From the NCBI GenBank assembly GCA_040005555.1, contig JBDTYT010000001.1, positions 1 to 64,000 on the forward strand: a stretch of DNA of 64,000 nucleotides, in the 5' to 3' direction. A program made the position numbers and the translations under genes. Origin of the DNA: JBDTYT01 sp040005555. GTDB lineage: Bacteria; Actinomycetota; UBA4738; HRBIN12. Positions 50,745 through 59,897 of this stretch are shown piece by piece. Below the pieces are notes generated by a model. The model was not told the origin of the DNA. It saw nothing but the letters and a program-made list of their open reading frames with translations, and did no database searches. Within the stretch, counting starts at the first letter, position 1. Every line of letters begins with the position of its first letter.

Positions 50745-51884
50745 TCACGTGTCCCAAAGATCGAGCGGCAGGGCGTTCAAGACCTCGGCGCCGTTCGAGC
50801 CTACGTGGATCATCTGTTCTAGCACGATGCCTCCGATCCCGGGGATCGCGATCCCCGGCTCGATGCACAGCACCATGCCGGCCTCGAGCAGCATGTCACC
50901 GTGCGCGAGCCCGATCGGCATCTCGTGCTGAGCCGCCCCCGCTCCGTGCGGCATGTAGTACCCCCAGAAGGCATCGCCGTATCCTGCGTCGGCGATCGTC
51001 GACCGGGCCGCGAGCTGCACGCTGCTCACGCTTGCCCCCGGACGGGCGGTCGCGGTCGCCGCCCGCACGCCTGCGGCGACCGCATCGAGCATCCGCCGCT
51101 GTTCACGGTCGGGGCCGCCGATGACGACCGCTCGGCACATGTCCCCGTGGTAGCCGCTCACGCGCGCGCCGCAATCCAGTACGACGATGTCGTGCGCCGC
51201 GGGCCGGCGTCCGGTCGGCAGGAACGTGGTGAGGGCGGTCCGGGGACCGCTGCCGACGATCGTCGTGAACGAGATCTCGGCCCCGGCGAATCGGATGGCG
51301 GACTCGGCGCACGCCGCGATCTCGACCTCCGTGGCGCCACCTCGAGCTCCTTCGATCCCCGCCCGCATCCCGAGGTCCGTCACCCGAGCCGCCTCGCGCA
51401 TGAAGCCGAGCTCGAGCGGCGACTTTACCGTACGTTGGCGCTCGGTCAGCGACGTGGCGTCGACCAGCTCGTAGCCCCCCAGGTCCGCGGCAAGGCCCAG
51501 GTACACCGGAGCCGGGAACACGGCCAGCCCGCTGATCCCGACCCGGTCGCCGGGTCTCGCGTGCGCGCGAACGAGCTTCCCGAGCAGCCCTGCCGGAGCC
51601 CGGTCGAAGGCGACCGTTCCGGCGAACGCCTCGTCGCGAGCGCGCTCCTCGTCCCACTCGGCGTCGGTGACAAGCGTCGTCTCGCCGTGGGGCGGCACGA
51701 AGACGTAGGACATCTCCTCGTCGATGCACGACCAACGCGCCAGGTACCAAAGGTCGGCCGGCGCGTAATCCCTGTGCGCCCCGAAGCAGATCAGCGCGGC
51801 GAGCCGCTGCTCGGCCATGAGTGCTTGGAGACGCTCGATCCGTCCTGCGATCTCCCGGTTGGGGATGACGTCCGACGGGTGCAC
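50745..51884 (-). CDS. M24-family Xaa-Pro aminopeptidase/prolidase-like
   Basis: The 379-residue protein has a creatinase-like N-terminal domain and the pita-bread peptidase domain with metal ligands in order: VLDCGARVSGYHGDMCRA (two Asp), YMPHGAGAAQHEMPIG (His), VLCIEPGIAI (Glu) and GGIVLEQMIHV (Glu). It hydrolyses Xaa-Pro or related amides in the cytoplasm. The GTG starts 2 nt after the stop of the Lrp regulator, with GAGGAG about 10 nt upstream inside it. Confidence 0.88.
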   Translation of the reverse strand: MHPSDVIPNREIAGRIERLQALMAEQRLAALICFGAHRDYAPADLWYLARWSCIDEEMSYVFVPPHGETTLVTDAEWDEERARDEAFAGTVAFDRAPAGLLGKLVRAHARPGDRVGISGLAVFPAPVYLGLAADLGGYELVDATSLTERQRTVKSPLELGFMREAARVTDLGMRAGIEGARGGATEVEIAACAESAIRFAGAEISFTTIVGSGPRTALTTFLPTGRRPAAHDIVVLDCGARVSGYHGDMCRAVVIGGPDREQRRMLDAVAAGVRAATATARPGASVSSVQLAARSTIADAGYGDAFWGYYMPHGAGAAQHEMPIGLAHGDMLLEAGMVLCIEPGIAIPGIGGIVLEQMIHVGSNGAEVLNALPLDLWDT

Positions 51885-51886
51885 GA

Positions 51887-52375
51887 TCAAGCGCTCCTCG
51901 CCCGCTTGTTGGGTGCGACGTCTTCCTCGCGCAGCTCCCACTCGTATCCGAACTTCGAGATATCGAGGACGGTGGAGGTGTCGACCTCCGTGATCCCTTC
52001 GATCGCGCGGATCTCGTCCGACAGGAATCGGAGCAACTCCTCCTCCGACAGGAAGATGGATTCGCAGATGATGTCGTACGCCCCCGAGCACACGCCGACA
52101 TACCGGACCGGATGCAGGTCGCGGAGGGCAGACGCGACATCAAGGAGTGCCCCTGGTGTGCACCGGATACCGAGCCAGACGTTCATTCGGTAGCCGATCT
52201 TGTCCGGCTCAACCACGGGCATGATCCGCAGTGCCCCCGACTGAACGAGCCGGCCGAGTCGGTTCCGCGCCGTTCCCTCACTCACGCTGAGCCGCGTGGC
52301 GAGCTCGGCGTAGCTCATCCGTCCGTCGATCTTCAGGCTCGCGATGAGCTGGCGGTCGATCGAGTCAAGCGACAC
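51887..52375 (-). CDS. Lrp/AsnC-family regulator
   Basis: The 162-residue protein has an N-terminal HTH (LDSIDRQLIASLKIDGRMSYAELATRLSVSEGTARNRLGRL) and a C-terminal RAM domain (VCSGAYDIICESIFLSEEELLRFLSDEI). It senses an amino acid or similar effector and likely controls the M24 peptidase and perhaps the downstream PotD gene. GAGGGGG lies 8 nt before the GTG. The 177 bp upstream contain no gene that I can see. Confidence 0.9.
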   Translation of the reverse strand: MSLDSIDRQLIASLKIDGRMSYAELATRLSVSEGTARNRLGRLVQSGALRIMPVVEPDKIGYRMNVWLGIRCTPGALLDVASALRDLHPVRYVGVCSGAYDIICESIFLSEEELLRFLSDEIRAIEGITEVDTSTVLDISKFGYEWELREEDVAPNKRARSA

Positions 52376-52552
52376 GGACAGACCCCCTCAGGTTTCCGGT
52401 TTCGCTACGCGATGGTAACTCTTTCTGTCGTGTTCGGGAAGAGGGACTTCACTCGGTTACGGGTTCCGCAAACACGAACTCGCAGGGTTGCTGGTTCGGG
52501 AAACACGGCGGCTCGTGAGGGCGAGCCGAACTCGGAGCCGGAGGACGCGCGG

Positions 52553-53305
52553 CTAGGCCGGAGCCCGGGACTTCCCGTGCTCCTGGCCCGAGGCCGAGGG
52601 GTCGTTCGCCGCGCCGCTCGCGTGTGCGTTCCCAGAGGGGTCCTGCACGGCATGTGAGGCATCGGACTTCCCATGGGCGCCGTTCGGTGCCGGCTGTGAG
52701 GGATTGGCGGGATGGGCGGCGGGAGGCGACGGCTTGTCGTTCTGACCCGCTTGGCTGCGGCCGCCGCTCGCTGCGGTGCTGATCCCCGCACCCTTGTCGA
52801 CGCCCGTCGCGTCGGTGGTGGTGGCGATCTTCGAGATCTCCTCGCCCGAGCTCGCGGGGTGCCCATCCGACGTTGGAACCGAGATGCCGACCTTCGCGAG
52901 CACCTTCGATGCGGCGTCCTGCAAGGGAGCCGGCAGGGCTCCGGCTGCCGCCAGCCCGGTCGTTGCGATGAGCGTGCCGACGAGGACGAGCGACGCGACC
53001 TTTGCCCGGAAGAACCTCGATCGCTCGGACCACCTTTGACCCGAAGCAGGGGTGGGCGTCTTTGATCCCCGAGGAGCCGGGCGGAGCGCGAGCTCGGTGA
53101 GGGCGGCCTCGACGGCCACCGTCTGCATCGAGAGCTCGGCGGGCGACGGGGGGAGCGAGAGCGCGCGGACCATATCGACGACGGCCACGTACTCGGCCGG
53201 AACCTCCTGGGGCCCGAGCAGACCATCGAGCAGATGATCGACGGTCCTCTCGTCGAGCATCAGATCACCCGTCGGACGGACTGTGGGATCGTCCGACGTG
53301 CTCAT
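52553..53305 (-). CDS. membrane-anchored partner of the ECF sigma factor
   Basis: The 250-residue protein has an N-terminal cytoplasmic part of about 100 residues with a leucine-rich segment (DERTVDHLLDGLLGPQEVPAEYVAVVDMV), one membrane helix (about residues 104-122, VASLVLVGTLIATTGLAAAG) and a long low-complexity outer tail rich in Ala, Ser, Gly, Pro and His. There is no zinc-finger HxxxCxxC motif. ATGA overlap with the sigma gene suggests an anti-sigma role, but this is inferred from position. It is not homologous by eye to the anti-sigma at 11999. Confidence 0.65.
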   Translation of the reverse strand: MSTSDDPTVRPTGDLMLDERTVDHLLDGLLGPQEVPAEYVAVVDMVRALSLPPSPAELSMQTVAVEAALTELALRPAPRGSKTPTPASGQRWSERSRFFRAKVASLVLVGTLIATTGLAAAGALPAPLQDAASKVLAKVGISVPTSDGHPASSGEEISKIATTTDATGVDKGAGISTAASGGRSQAGQNDKPSPPAAHPANPSQPAPNGAHGKSDASHAVQDPSGNAHASGAANDPSASGQEHGKSRAPA

Positions 53306-53862
53306 CGCGTGATCGCTTCCTCGGTCCGCTCGGTGGCTTGCGTCGCTAGGCGACGGAGCGCGCTCTGCTGGAGCGCGCGCACCGTTCCGGGTTGCTTGTC
53401 CATGATCTTCGCGATCTCCGCGACGGGGAGACCACCGACGGCCCGCAGCAGGACCACCTCGGCTTGCTCGGGAGGCAAGGTGGCGATGCGTTCGAGCGCC
53501 GCCTGCGTGGCGAGCTGCGTCATCGCCTTCTCCTCGATGGCACCTCCGCGAGCACGCTCGTCGAGCGAGCGCCTCGGAGGCCCGGACCGACGCGCGCGGC
53601 GGCGGCGCAGATCGATCATGCGCCTGCGCGCGATCGTGAAGGCCCATGCCCGCAAGCCGACTTCGTCCCCCTCGAAGCGATCGAGCCCCGTGGAGATGTC
53701 GAGCCACGCGTCCGAGGCGACGTCCTCTGCATCCGAGGGCTCGAGGACGCGCAGGTACCGGACGATCCTCGGATACAGGTTCCGAAACAGCTCGCCGAGC
53801 GCCCAACCTTGCCCGTCCCGGGCAGCCTGAATCGTGCGTTCGAAATCCTCGATGGGTCCCAT
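53302..53862 (-). CDS. ECF RNA polymerase sigma factor
   Basis: The 186-residue group IV sigma factor has region 2 (ALGELFRNLYPRIVRYLRVLEPSDAEDVASDAWLDI) and region 4 (LPPEQAEVVLLRAVGGLPVAEIAKIMDKQPGTVRALQQSALRRL). It is divergent from the cupredoxin gene across 146 bp, so that gene is a plausible target. It belongs to a different ECF group from the SigM-like factor at 12754. Confidence 0.9.
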   Translation of the reverse strand: MGPIEDFERTIQAARDGQGWALGELFRNLYPRIVRYLRVLEPSDAEDVASDAWLDISTGLDRFEGDEVGLRAWAFTIARRRMIDLRRRRARRSGPPRRSLDERARGGAIEEKAMTQLATQAALERIATLPPEQAEVVLLRAVGGLPVAEIAKIMDKQPGTVRALQQSALRRLATQATERTEEAITR

Positions 53863-54008
53863 CCCTCAAGGGGTATCGGTCGAACATCGGCCGAACAGAA
53901 GCCGCGATCCGAAGACGCTCGGGCCGCCGTCCTGCCCTCGAGGAAGCCGGAGGGAACCACCCCGGGGTTCGTGGGGTCATCCCATCGGAACGAAGGGAGG
54001 AGGCCGTC

Positions 54009-54611
54009 ATGGCAGCTCGGCTCACCCATCAAGGTTCGTGGCTCGCCGCGGGTTTCGTCCTGGTGATGACGCTCGCTCTTGTGCCCGGCGTCGCCCAGGC
54101 GAGCGGTGGCGGCGGGTGCGGACAGGCCGTGACCGACCGCACCGGCACGCAGGTGCAGATCTCGGGGTTCTGCTTCGGGCCGACCATCACCCGCGTGAAT
54201 CCCAGCGCCGAGGTCACGTTCACGAACCTCGACCCGGTTCCCCACTCGATCCTCGGTGCGAACGGGTCGTGGGGGGGATACGACGCATTGAAGAGGCACC
54301 AGCCGGTGACCTACCGTTTCTCGGAACCCGGCGTGTACCCGTACGTGTGCACGTTCCACATCGGCATGGTGGGCGTGGTGGTCGTCGGCGACGGGATCGG
54401 AGGTGCGATCGACACCACGACCAAGGACGGACCCGTTACGCAGGTCGAGGGCTCTTCGCCTGTCGCGAACGTCGTCGCGGTTCAACCGGCCGCCGCGCCT
54501 GTTGGCGACCCTGGTGCATGGCCGGCGGTTGCGCTCGCGGCGTTCGGGTTGGTCGTGGTGGTGGCCGGAGGCTTCCTCGTCGCCCGTCGGCGACGGGGGT
54601 CGGTAGCCTGA
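54009..54611 (+). CDS. membrane-anchored cupredoxin
   Basis: The 200-residue protein has a signal peptide (residues 1-31) and a plastocyanin-like domain with the type-1 copper ligands His79 (VPHSI), Cys114, His117 and Met120 (YVCTFHIGM). A C-terminal membrane helix (AVALAAFGLVVVVAGGFLVA) and a basic tail follow. It likely carries electrons on the outer membrane face, or handles copper. GGAGG lies 8-9 nt before the ATG. It is divergent from the ECF sigma gene and followed by a PQQ-type dehydrogenase, a possible electron donor. Confidence 0.88.
   Translation: MAARLTHQGSWLAAGFVLVMTLALVPGVAQASGGGGCGQAVTDRTGTQVQISGFCFGPTITRVNPSAEVTFTNLDPVPHSILGANGSWGGYDALKRHQPVTYRFSEPGVYPYVCTFHIGMVGVVVVGDGIGGAIDTTTKDGPVTQVEGSSPVANVVAVQPAAAPVGDPGAWPAVALAAFGLVVVVAGGFLVARRRRGSVA
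54604..54609 (+). promoter_or_regulatory. −10 box TAGCCT for the sugar dehydrogenase gene
   Basis: TAGCCT overlaps the end of the cupredoxin gene and ends 6 nt before the GTG at 54616. Confidence 0.4.
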
Positions 54612-54615
54612 CCGT

Positions 54616-55794
54616 GTGAGCCGCGTCCTCACGTTTCTCGTCCTGTGCGCAGCCTTTGCGGGGGCGTGCTCGACGGGGGGCGATGCAGGCTTCGACACGA
54701 CGTCGCCACCGAGCCCGTCGAACACCGGCGTCACCCCGAGCCCTCCGAACCTCGCCGCGGCGCGGGTCGGCCTGAAGCAGATCGCGGTGCTCGAGCAGCC
54801 CCTTGCCATGGCCGTACGCCCGGGCGACCCCGCCCTCTATGTCGCCGAGAAACCGGGACGCGTCGTCGCCCTGCGTGGGACCGCCGAGCCGGAGGTCGTG
54901 CTCGATATCTCGGACGAGGTCTCGCTCGGCGGCGAACAGGGGCTGCTCGGGCTCGCTTTCTCACCCGACGGCGACTTCCTGTACGTCGACTACACGGACA
55001 CGACCGGCGACACGCACATCTCGGAGTTCGAGGTACACCACGGCGAGATCGATGCTTCGACGGAGCGCCTGGTCCTCTTCGTCAACCAACCGTTCTCGAA
55101 CCATAACGGTGGACAGCTCGTGTTCGGACCGGACGGGGACCTCTACATCGGGCTCGGCGACGGCGGCAGCGCAGGCGATCCGATGGACAACGGGCAGTCG
55201 CTCCAGACGCTGCTGGGAAAGATCCTGCGCATCTCGCCTCGTCCCGCCGAGGGCGATCCGTACACGATCCCGGACGGCAACCCCTTCGCCGACGGCGCGG
55301 CTCGCGAGATCTGGGACTACGGCCTGCGGAACCCCTGGCGCTTTTCGTTCGACCGGCTGACCGGCGATCTGTGGATCGGCGACGTCGGCCAGAACGCCTG
55401 GGAGGAGGTCGACTTCGCGGCCGCGGGGTCGACGAGCGGCCTGAATTTCGGATGGAACCTGTTCGAGGGCACGCACCCGTTCGAACCTGGTGCCGCGGCG
55501 CAGACGGTGCCGCCCGTCTACGAATACCCCCACAACGGAAGCACGTGCGTGGTCACGGGCGGCTATGTCTACCGAGGCCAGGAGATCCCGGCGCTCGAGG
55601 GCGCCTACGTCTTCGGGGATTTCTGCCTCGGCCGACTCGAGGCGCTCCGGCAGCTCGACGGTCAGGACCCGCAGGTCGTGGATCTCGGGCCGGTCGTCGA
55701 GAACCTCGCGTCGTTCGGCGAGGACGCGAACGGCGAGCTCTACGCGCTCTCGCTCTCGGGTCCGGTGTACCGGCTGGTGGCGGTCACGTCTTAG
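54616..55794 (+). CDS. PQQ-dependent glucose/sorbosone dehydrogenase-like lipoprotein
   Basis: The 392-residue protein has a lipoprotein signal (LCAAFAGAC) and a six-bladed β-propeller of the GSDH family: GGEQGLLGLAFSPD, the catalytic-His segment FSNHNGGQLVFGPDGDLYIGLGDGG, GLRNPWRFSFDRLTGDLWIGDVGQNAWEEVD and GGYVYRG. It oxidises sugars outside the membrane with pyrroloquinoline quinone; no PQQ synthesis genes are in the window. The adjacent cupredoxin may accept its electrons. Confidence 0.88.
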   Translation: MSRVLTFLVLCAAFAGACSTGGDAGFDTTSPPSPSNTGVTPSPPNLAAARVGLKQIAVLEQPLAMAVRPGDPALYVAEKPGRVVALRGTAEPEVVLDISDEVSLGGEQGLLGLAFSPDGDFLYVDYTDTTGDTHISEFEVHHGEIDASTERLVLFVNQPFSNHNGGQLVFGPDGDLYIGLGDGGSAGDPMDNGQSLQTLLGKILRISPRPAEGDPYTIPDGNPFADGAAREIWDYGLRNPWRFSFDRLTGDLWIGDVGQNAWEEVDFAAAGSTSGLNFGWNLFEGTHPFEPGAAAQTVPPVYEYPHNGSTCVVTGGYVYRGQEIPALEGAYVFGDFCLGRLEALRQLDGQDPQVVDLGPVVENLASFGEDANGELYALSLSGPVYRLVAVTS

Positions 55795-55898
55795 CGCGTT
55801 CCCTCGACTCGATGACCTGTCGGTGGCGATGTGTCTGAACTCAACCCGACCGGCGCGCCCCGCGGTGGGATCGCGCAACCGTGAGACCATCGGAAACG

Positions 55899-56984
55899 AT
55901 GCAGATCGGTATCTACACGTTCGCGGAGCGCTCGCCCGACCCGGTCACGGGCGAGGTGATCGATCACGCGCAGCGACTGCACAACCTGATGGAAGAGGTC
56001 GAGCTCGCCGATCAGGTGGGTCTCGACGTCTTCGGCGTCGGCGAGCACCACCGTCCCGACTTCGTCGTTTCGGCGCCCGCGGTCGTGCTGGCCGCCGCCG
56101 CCGAGCGCACGACCACGATCCGGCTGACGAGCGCCGTGTCCGTCATCAGCTCGGCTGATCCCGTCCGCGTGTTCCAGGACTTCGCGACGCTCGACCTGCT
56201 CTCGGGCGGCCGGGCCGAGATCATGGCCGGCCGCGGCTCGTTCGTCGAGTCGTTCCCGCTGTTCGGGTTCGACCTCGAGCACTACGACGAGCTCTTCGCC
56301 GAGAAGCTCGGGCTGTTGCTGAAGCTACGCGAGTCCGAGCGGGTCACGTGGTCGGGAAGGTTCCGCGCGTCGATCGATGACCTCGGTGTGTACCCGCGGC
56401 CGCTGCAGGACCTCCTCCCGATCTGGATCGCCGTGGGCGGCAATCCCGAGTCGGCGATCCGCGCCGGGACGCTCGGCTTGCCGATGGCGCTCGCGATCAT
56501 CGGCGGCATGCCGAAGCGGTTCGCTCCGTTCGCGAAGCTGCATCGCCAAGCGGCGCTGCGTTCCGGCCATGACCCGGCGCCGGCACTCAGCATCAACTCG
56601 CACGGATTCATCGCGGAGACATCGCAGCGAGCGCTCGACGAGTCGTTCCCCTCGGTCGCGGCCACGATGAACCGCATCGGCCGCGAGCGCGGCTGGTCTC
56701 CGATGGGGCGAGCCGAGTACGACCAGGCCGCCACGCTGCACGGCGCCAACTTCGTCGGCAGTCCGCAGCAGGTGATCGAGAAGATCTTGTTCCAGTACGA
56801 GATCTTCCACCACGATCGGTTCCTCGTGCAGTTCAGCGTGGGAACGATGCCGCATGACAAGATCATGCGGTCGATCGAGCTGCTCGGCACCGAAGTCGCG
56901 CCGGCCGTTCGCGAGGAAGTTGAGCGTCGACGTCAGACGGATCCGTCTGCCGCCCACTCGGCCGAACGATCGGTCGAGGGTTAG
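55899..56984 (+). CDS. LLM-class flavin-dependent oxidoreductase
   Basis: The 361-residue luciferase-like protein begins [14 protein letters not shown] and has [57 protein letters not shown] and [16 protein letters not shown]. It is the alkanal-monooxygenase-like subgroup, distinct from the F420-type enzyme at 46. The substrate is unknown. I chose the ATG at 55899 because the family begins directly at QIGIYTF; a GTG six codons earlier is possible. Its stop shares TTAG with the next gene. Confidence 0.87.
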   Translation: MQIGIYTFAERSPDPVTGEVIDHAQRLHNLMEEVELADQVGLDVFGVGEHHRPDFVVSAPAVVLAAAAERTTTIRLTSAVSVISSADPVRVFQDFATLDLLSGGRAEIMAGRGSFVESFPLFGFDLEHYDELFAEKLGLLLKLRESERVTWSGRFRASIDDLGVYPRPLQDLLPIWIAVGGNPESAIRAGTLGLPMALAIIGGMPKRFAPFAKLHRQAALRSGHDPAPALSINSHGFIAETSQRALDESFPSVAATMNRIGRERGWSPMGRAEYDQAATLHGANFVGSPQQVIEKILFQYEIFHHDRFLVQFSVGTMPHDKIMRSIELLGTEVAPAVREEVERRRQTDPSAAHSAERSVEG

Positions 56985-59866
56985 CGATCGGATCGGCGTT
57001 CGGCGGCCTGGGCGCTGAGACGTTCTGCCAGCACGCGCATCACGGCGAGCGCCACATCGGGCCGTTCGCGGATCATGCTCTCGAACTCGCGCTGTCCGAT
57101 CCGAAGGGTCCGTACGTCACCGTCGGCGACGAGCGAGGCCATCCTCGGGGAGCGGGTGATGATCGACATCTCCCCGACGACGTCGCCGGGGCCGCGACGG
57201 GCGACCGGGGTCGAGCCGGCGTCTCCACGCACCACGGCGACCGTGCCGGTGAGGACGACGTGTAACTCGTCGCCGAGCTCGCCCTCACCCGCGATGACGT
57301 CACCGACCGCGTAGGTGCGCTCCTCCGCGATGCCCGCCACACGCTGCAGGTCCGCGGGCGAGAGCTCAGTGAAGAGCGGAACCTTTCGCAGCTCGAGGAC
57401 GCGTTCCATCGGCGACATCGATGTCCGAGAGCGAGCCACAGCGTCTCCTTGTCGTCCGGTGGTACGTACGAGCTCGACGCACGAGACGATGAGCGGATCG
57501 GGGTCGTGCGCGATGTCCTCGAGCCAATCGTCCCGCTCGTTCGCCGGAGCGCCCGCAGCTTCCCACAACACGAGGAGCGGACGAGCGAGCGATCGGTGCT
57601 CGGTCGTCTCGAAGGTCTCCAGGGCATTCGCGAGCTGTGCGGGGTCCGTCCCTCCCAGGTTGTCCAGCGCGGCTCGCATCGCGTCTCGTTCCTCGCTGAT
57701 GAGCGCCAGCGCGGCGAGCGCGGCGAGAGCGTGTGAGCGACCTCGGTCGACCAGCGCGGCCCGGAGCAGCTCCGATGCGTCACCGCCCGATGGGATCGAG
57801 GCCGCGAGCGCACGATCCGTGGTCGCGAGCCGACCGTGTGCCTGCGCCGAGCCGAGGAGCGTCGAGGTGTGGCTGCGAAGGTCGAGATCTATGAGGACAT
57901 CGAACGCCACGCGACGCACCGAGTCGTCTCCGTGCTCCAAGGCCTCGATCGCCGCAGGGACCGCCGACCCCGGTGCCGACGATGCCAGCGCTCGCAGCGC
58001 CTGCGCCCGCACCGCCGCGGAGTCATCTTCGAGCAGCGGGCGAACGAGGGCGAGCACGTCCTCGGGCGCGGCGGATCCCATCTGCCGCACCGCGAGGACA
58101 CGCACCTCCGGATCCTCGTTGGACAGGAACCTGCGTAGGCCGTCGAGGGCCTCGTCTCGCGACGGTCCGCTCAGGAGCGCCGCGCAGGCCGCGGCGGCGA
58201 CCGTGGGGTTCACGTCCTCGACCAGGTCCCGTAGTCGGGAGGTGACGGCCGTGTCATCCGACGACACCTCGTCGAGCGCCTGGACGGCGGACAGGCGAAC
58301 CGCGGCATCGTCGTCCGCGAGCCCGCGCTCGAGGATGGGGAGGTCGATCGGTCCGGCGAGGCCCAGTCCTCGGATCGCGTTCGCCCGCACGACCCCGTCC
58401 TCGTCCCGCGTCCGCTCGACGAGCACGGTCTGCACCCGCGCATCCTCGGTGTCGGCCGAGACCATCTCGACGGCGAGGCGTCGGACGCGAGGATCGGGGT
58501 CACCCGACGCGTCGAGCGCGAGCCCGAGCGCCTGGCCGTCGCGACGGACGACCAAGGGAGCGGCTCGGAGCGCGCCTCCCTCGAACACGCTCGGCCGACC
58601 GGCGCGCAGCGCGTCGACGAGCGCGCCGGTGTACGAGCGTCGCATCTTCCACGCGACCACGATCGTGATCGCCGAGACGCCGAGCCCGATGCTCGAGAGC
58701 TGCCGGGTGCTCAACGCCTGCTGTCCGACCAGCGCGATGATCCCTGCGATCAGGGTTCCCACCTGCGTCGGACCGCCGTTCAGGAAGGCTCGGACCTGAT
58801 CGCGCCGGGTTTCAGGCACGACGTTCGTGAGCGTCTCCCACGCCGGGGAGCACACACCCTGGAGCCAGAGGTTCACGCCGAAGCGGACGGACATCAGCGT
58901 CACCAAGGACGAGCTCGCGAGCAGGATGCCGAACGAGCCCGCGTACAGGATCGGCAGCACGAGCACCATGGCTGCTGCTCCGAACCAGCCGAGCAGCCGG
59001 TTGGTCACGAACACCGACACGAAGAACGCGACCGCCGTGACGCTCGCCCAGAAGATGCCGAGGAACCCCGCGAGCTGCTCGGGATCGGGGTATCGGATCG
59101 TGGCCGCCTGGGCGAAGGGAAGGTAGAGGGAATAGAACAGGACTGAGAAGAGCACGCCGGCGGCCGTCATCCATACGAGCAACGGTGAACGCCGCACGTA
59201 CGAAAACGCCTGCCCGATGTCTCGCAGCGCGGACTGCGGACGGCGGCGGAGACGACCGCGCTTGGCCTTCGCGGTGCGGCGGACGCCGAGCGCCGCGGCG
59301 CACAGGACGGCTCCAGCGAGCAGCGCGGACGCCCACACGAGCAGGAGGTTCTCGGCGCCGATCGTCGCCGCGAGCGGTCGCGTCGAGAACCCGCCGACGA
59401 CGGCACCGAGGATGCCGCCGGCGCCGAACAGCGGGAACAGTCGCTTCGCGGCCCGAGTATCGGTGACCAGACCCGCCGAGCCCCACATGAACACGGCCTG
59501 CAGAAGCTGTGCGACGGTGACCGTCAGCCACAGGGTCGGATAGATCCACGTGGGATCCGTCGCGAGGATCGCGCGCTCGGCCAGCACCACGGCCGCGATG
59601 AGGACGGGGATCACCACGTAGGCGCGGCGACGATCGAAGCGGGCGAGCGAGCCCGTGAGTGCGAGCATCGCGATCAGTCCGGTCGCACCTTGCCCGAGGT
59701 ACATCGCGGGGAGCGAGCCGGTGCCGATGCGGTCGAAAAACAGCGCGTTGATGCCGCTCTCGGCGATCGTCATCCCGGCGGACATCGCGAACATCAACGC
59801 GACCACCAGGCCGACGGCTCGACGCTCCTGCGGTTGCACCCGGAGCACCCGCGTGATCGCCGTCAT
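56981..59866 (-). CDS. NTT/MFS-like transporter fused to HEAT repeats and a cNMP-binding domain
   Basis: The 961-residue protein has three modules. Residues 1-430 hold about 12 membrane helices with [20 protein letters not shown], resembling ATP/ADP-translocase-like carriers. Residues 440-800 are HEAT-like repeats ([56 protein letters not shown]). Residues 815-955 form a cyclic-nucleotide-binding domain whose phosphate cassette keeps the Glu and Arg ([14 protein letters not shown]). It follows a nucleotide cyclase gene by 31 bp on the same strand. I infer a transporter or membrane scaffold gated by cAMP or cGMP. Confidence 0.85.
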   Translation of the reverse strand: MTAITRVLRVQPQERRAVGLVVALMFAMSAGMTIAESGINALFFDRIGTGSLPAMYLGQGATGLIAMLALTGSLARFDRRRAYVVIPVLIAAVVLAERAILATDPTWIYPTLWLTVTVAQLLQAVFMWGSAGLVTDTRAAKRLFPLFGAGGILGAVVGGFSTRPLAATIGAENLLLVWASALLAGAVLCAAALGVRRTAKAKRGRLRRRPQSALRDIGQAFSYVRRSPLLVWMTAAGVLFSVLFYSLYLPFAQAATIRYPDPEQLAGFLGIFWASVTAVAFFVSVFVTNRLLGWFGAAAMVLVLPILYAGSFGILLASSSLVTLMSVRFGVNLWLQGVCSPAWETLTNVVPETRRDQVRAFLNGGPTQVGTLIAGIIALVGQQALSTRQLSSIGLGVSAITIVVAWKMRRSYTGALVDALRAGRPSVFEGGALRAAPLVVRRDGQALGLALDASGDPDPRVRRLAVEMVSADTEDARVQTVLVERTRDEDGVVRANAIRGLGLAGPIDLPILERGLADDDAAVRLSAVQALDEVSSDDTAVTSRLRDLVEDVNPTVAAAACAALLSGPSRDEALDGLRRFLSNEDPEVRVLAVRQMGSAAPEDVLALVRPLLEDDSAAVRAQALRALASSAPGSAVPAAIEALEHGDDSVRRVAFDVLIDLDLRSHTSTLLGSAQAHGRLATTDRALAASIPSGGDASELLRAALVDRGRSHALAALAALALISEERDAMRAALDNLGGTDPAQLANALETFETTEHRSLARPLLVLWEAAGAPANERDDWLEDIAHDPDPLIVSCVELVRTTGRQGDAVARSRTSMSPMERVLELRKVPLFTELSPADLQRVAGIAEERTYAVGDVIAGEGELGDELHVVLTGTVAVVRGDAGSTPVARRGPGDVVGEMSIITRSPRMASLVADGDVRTLRIGQREFESMIRERPDVALAVMRVLAERLSAQAAERRSDR

Positions 59867-59897
59867 GCGTGTCCAACCCTCACGTCGACCGGGGACG

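Noticed and set aside
57315..58799. 494-codon plus-strand frame opposite the HEAT region
   Set aside because: Ser/Arg-rich antisense of a repetitive Ala/Leu-rich HEAT region; no motif or ribosome site.
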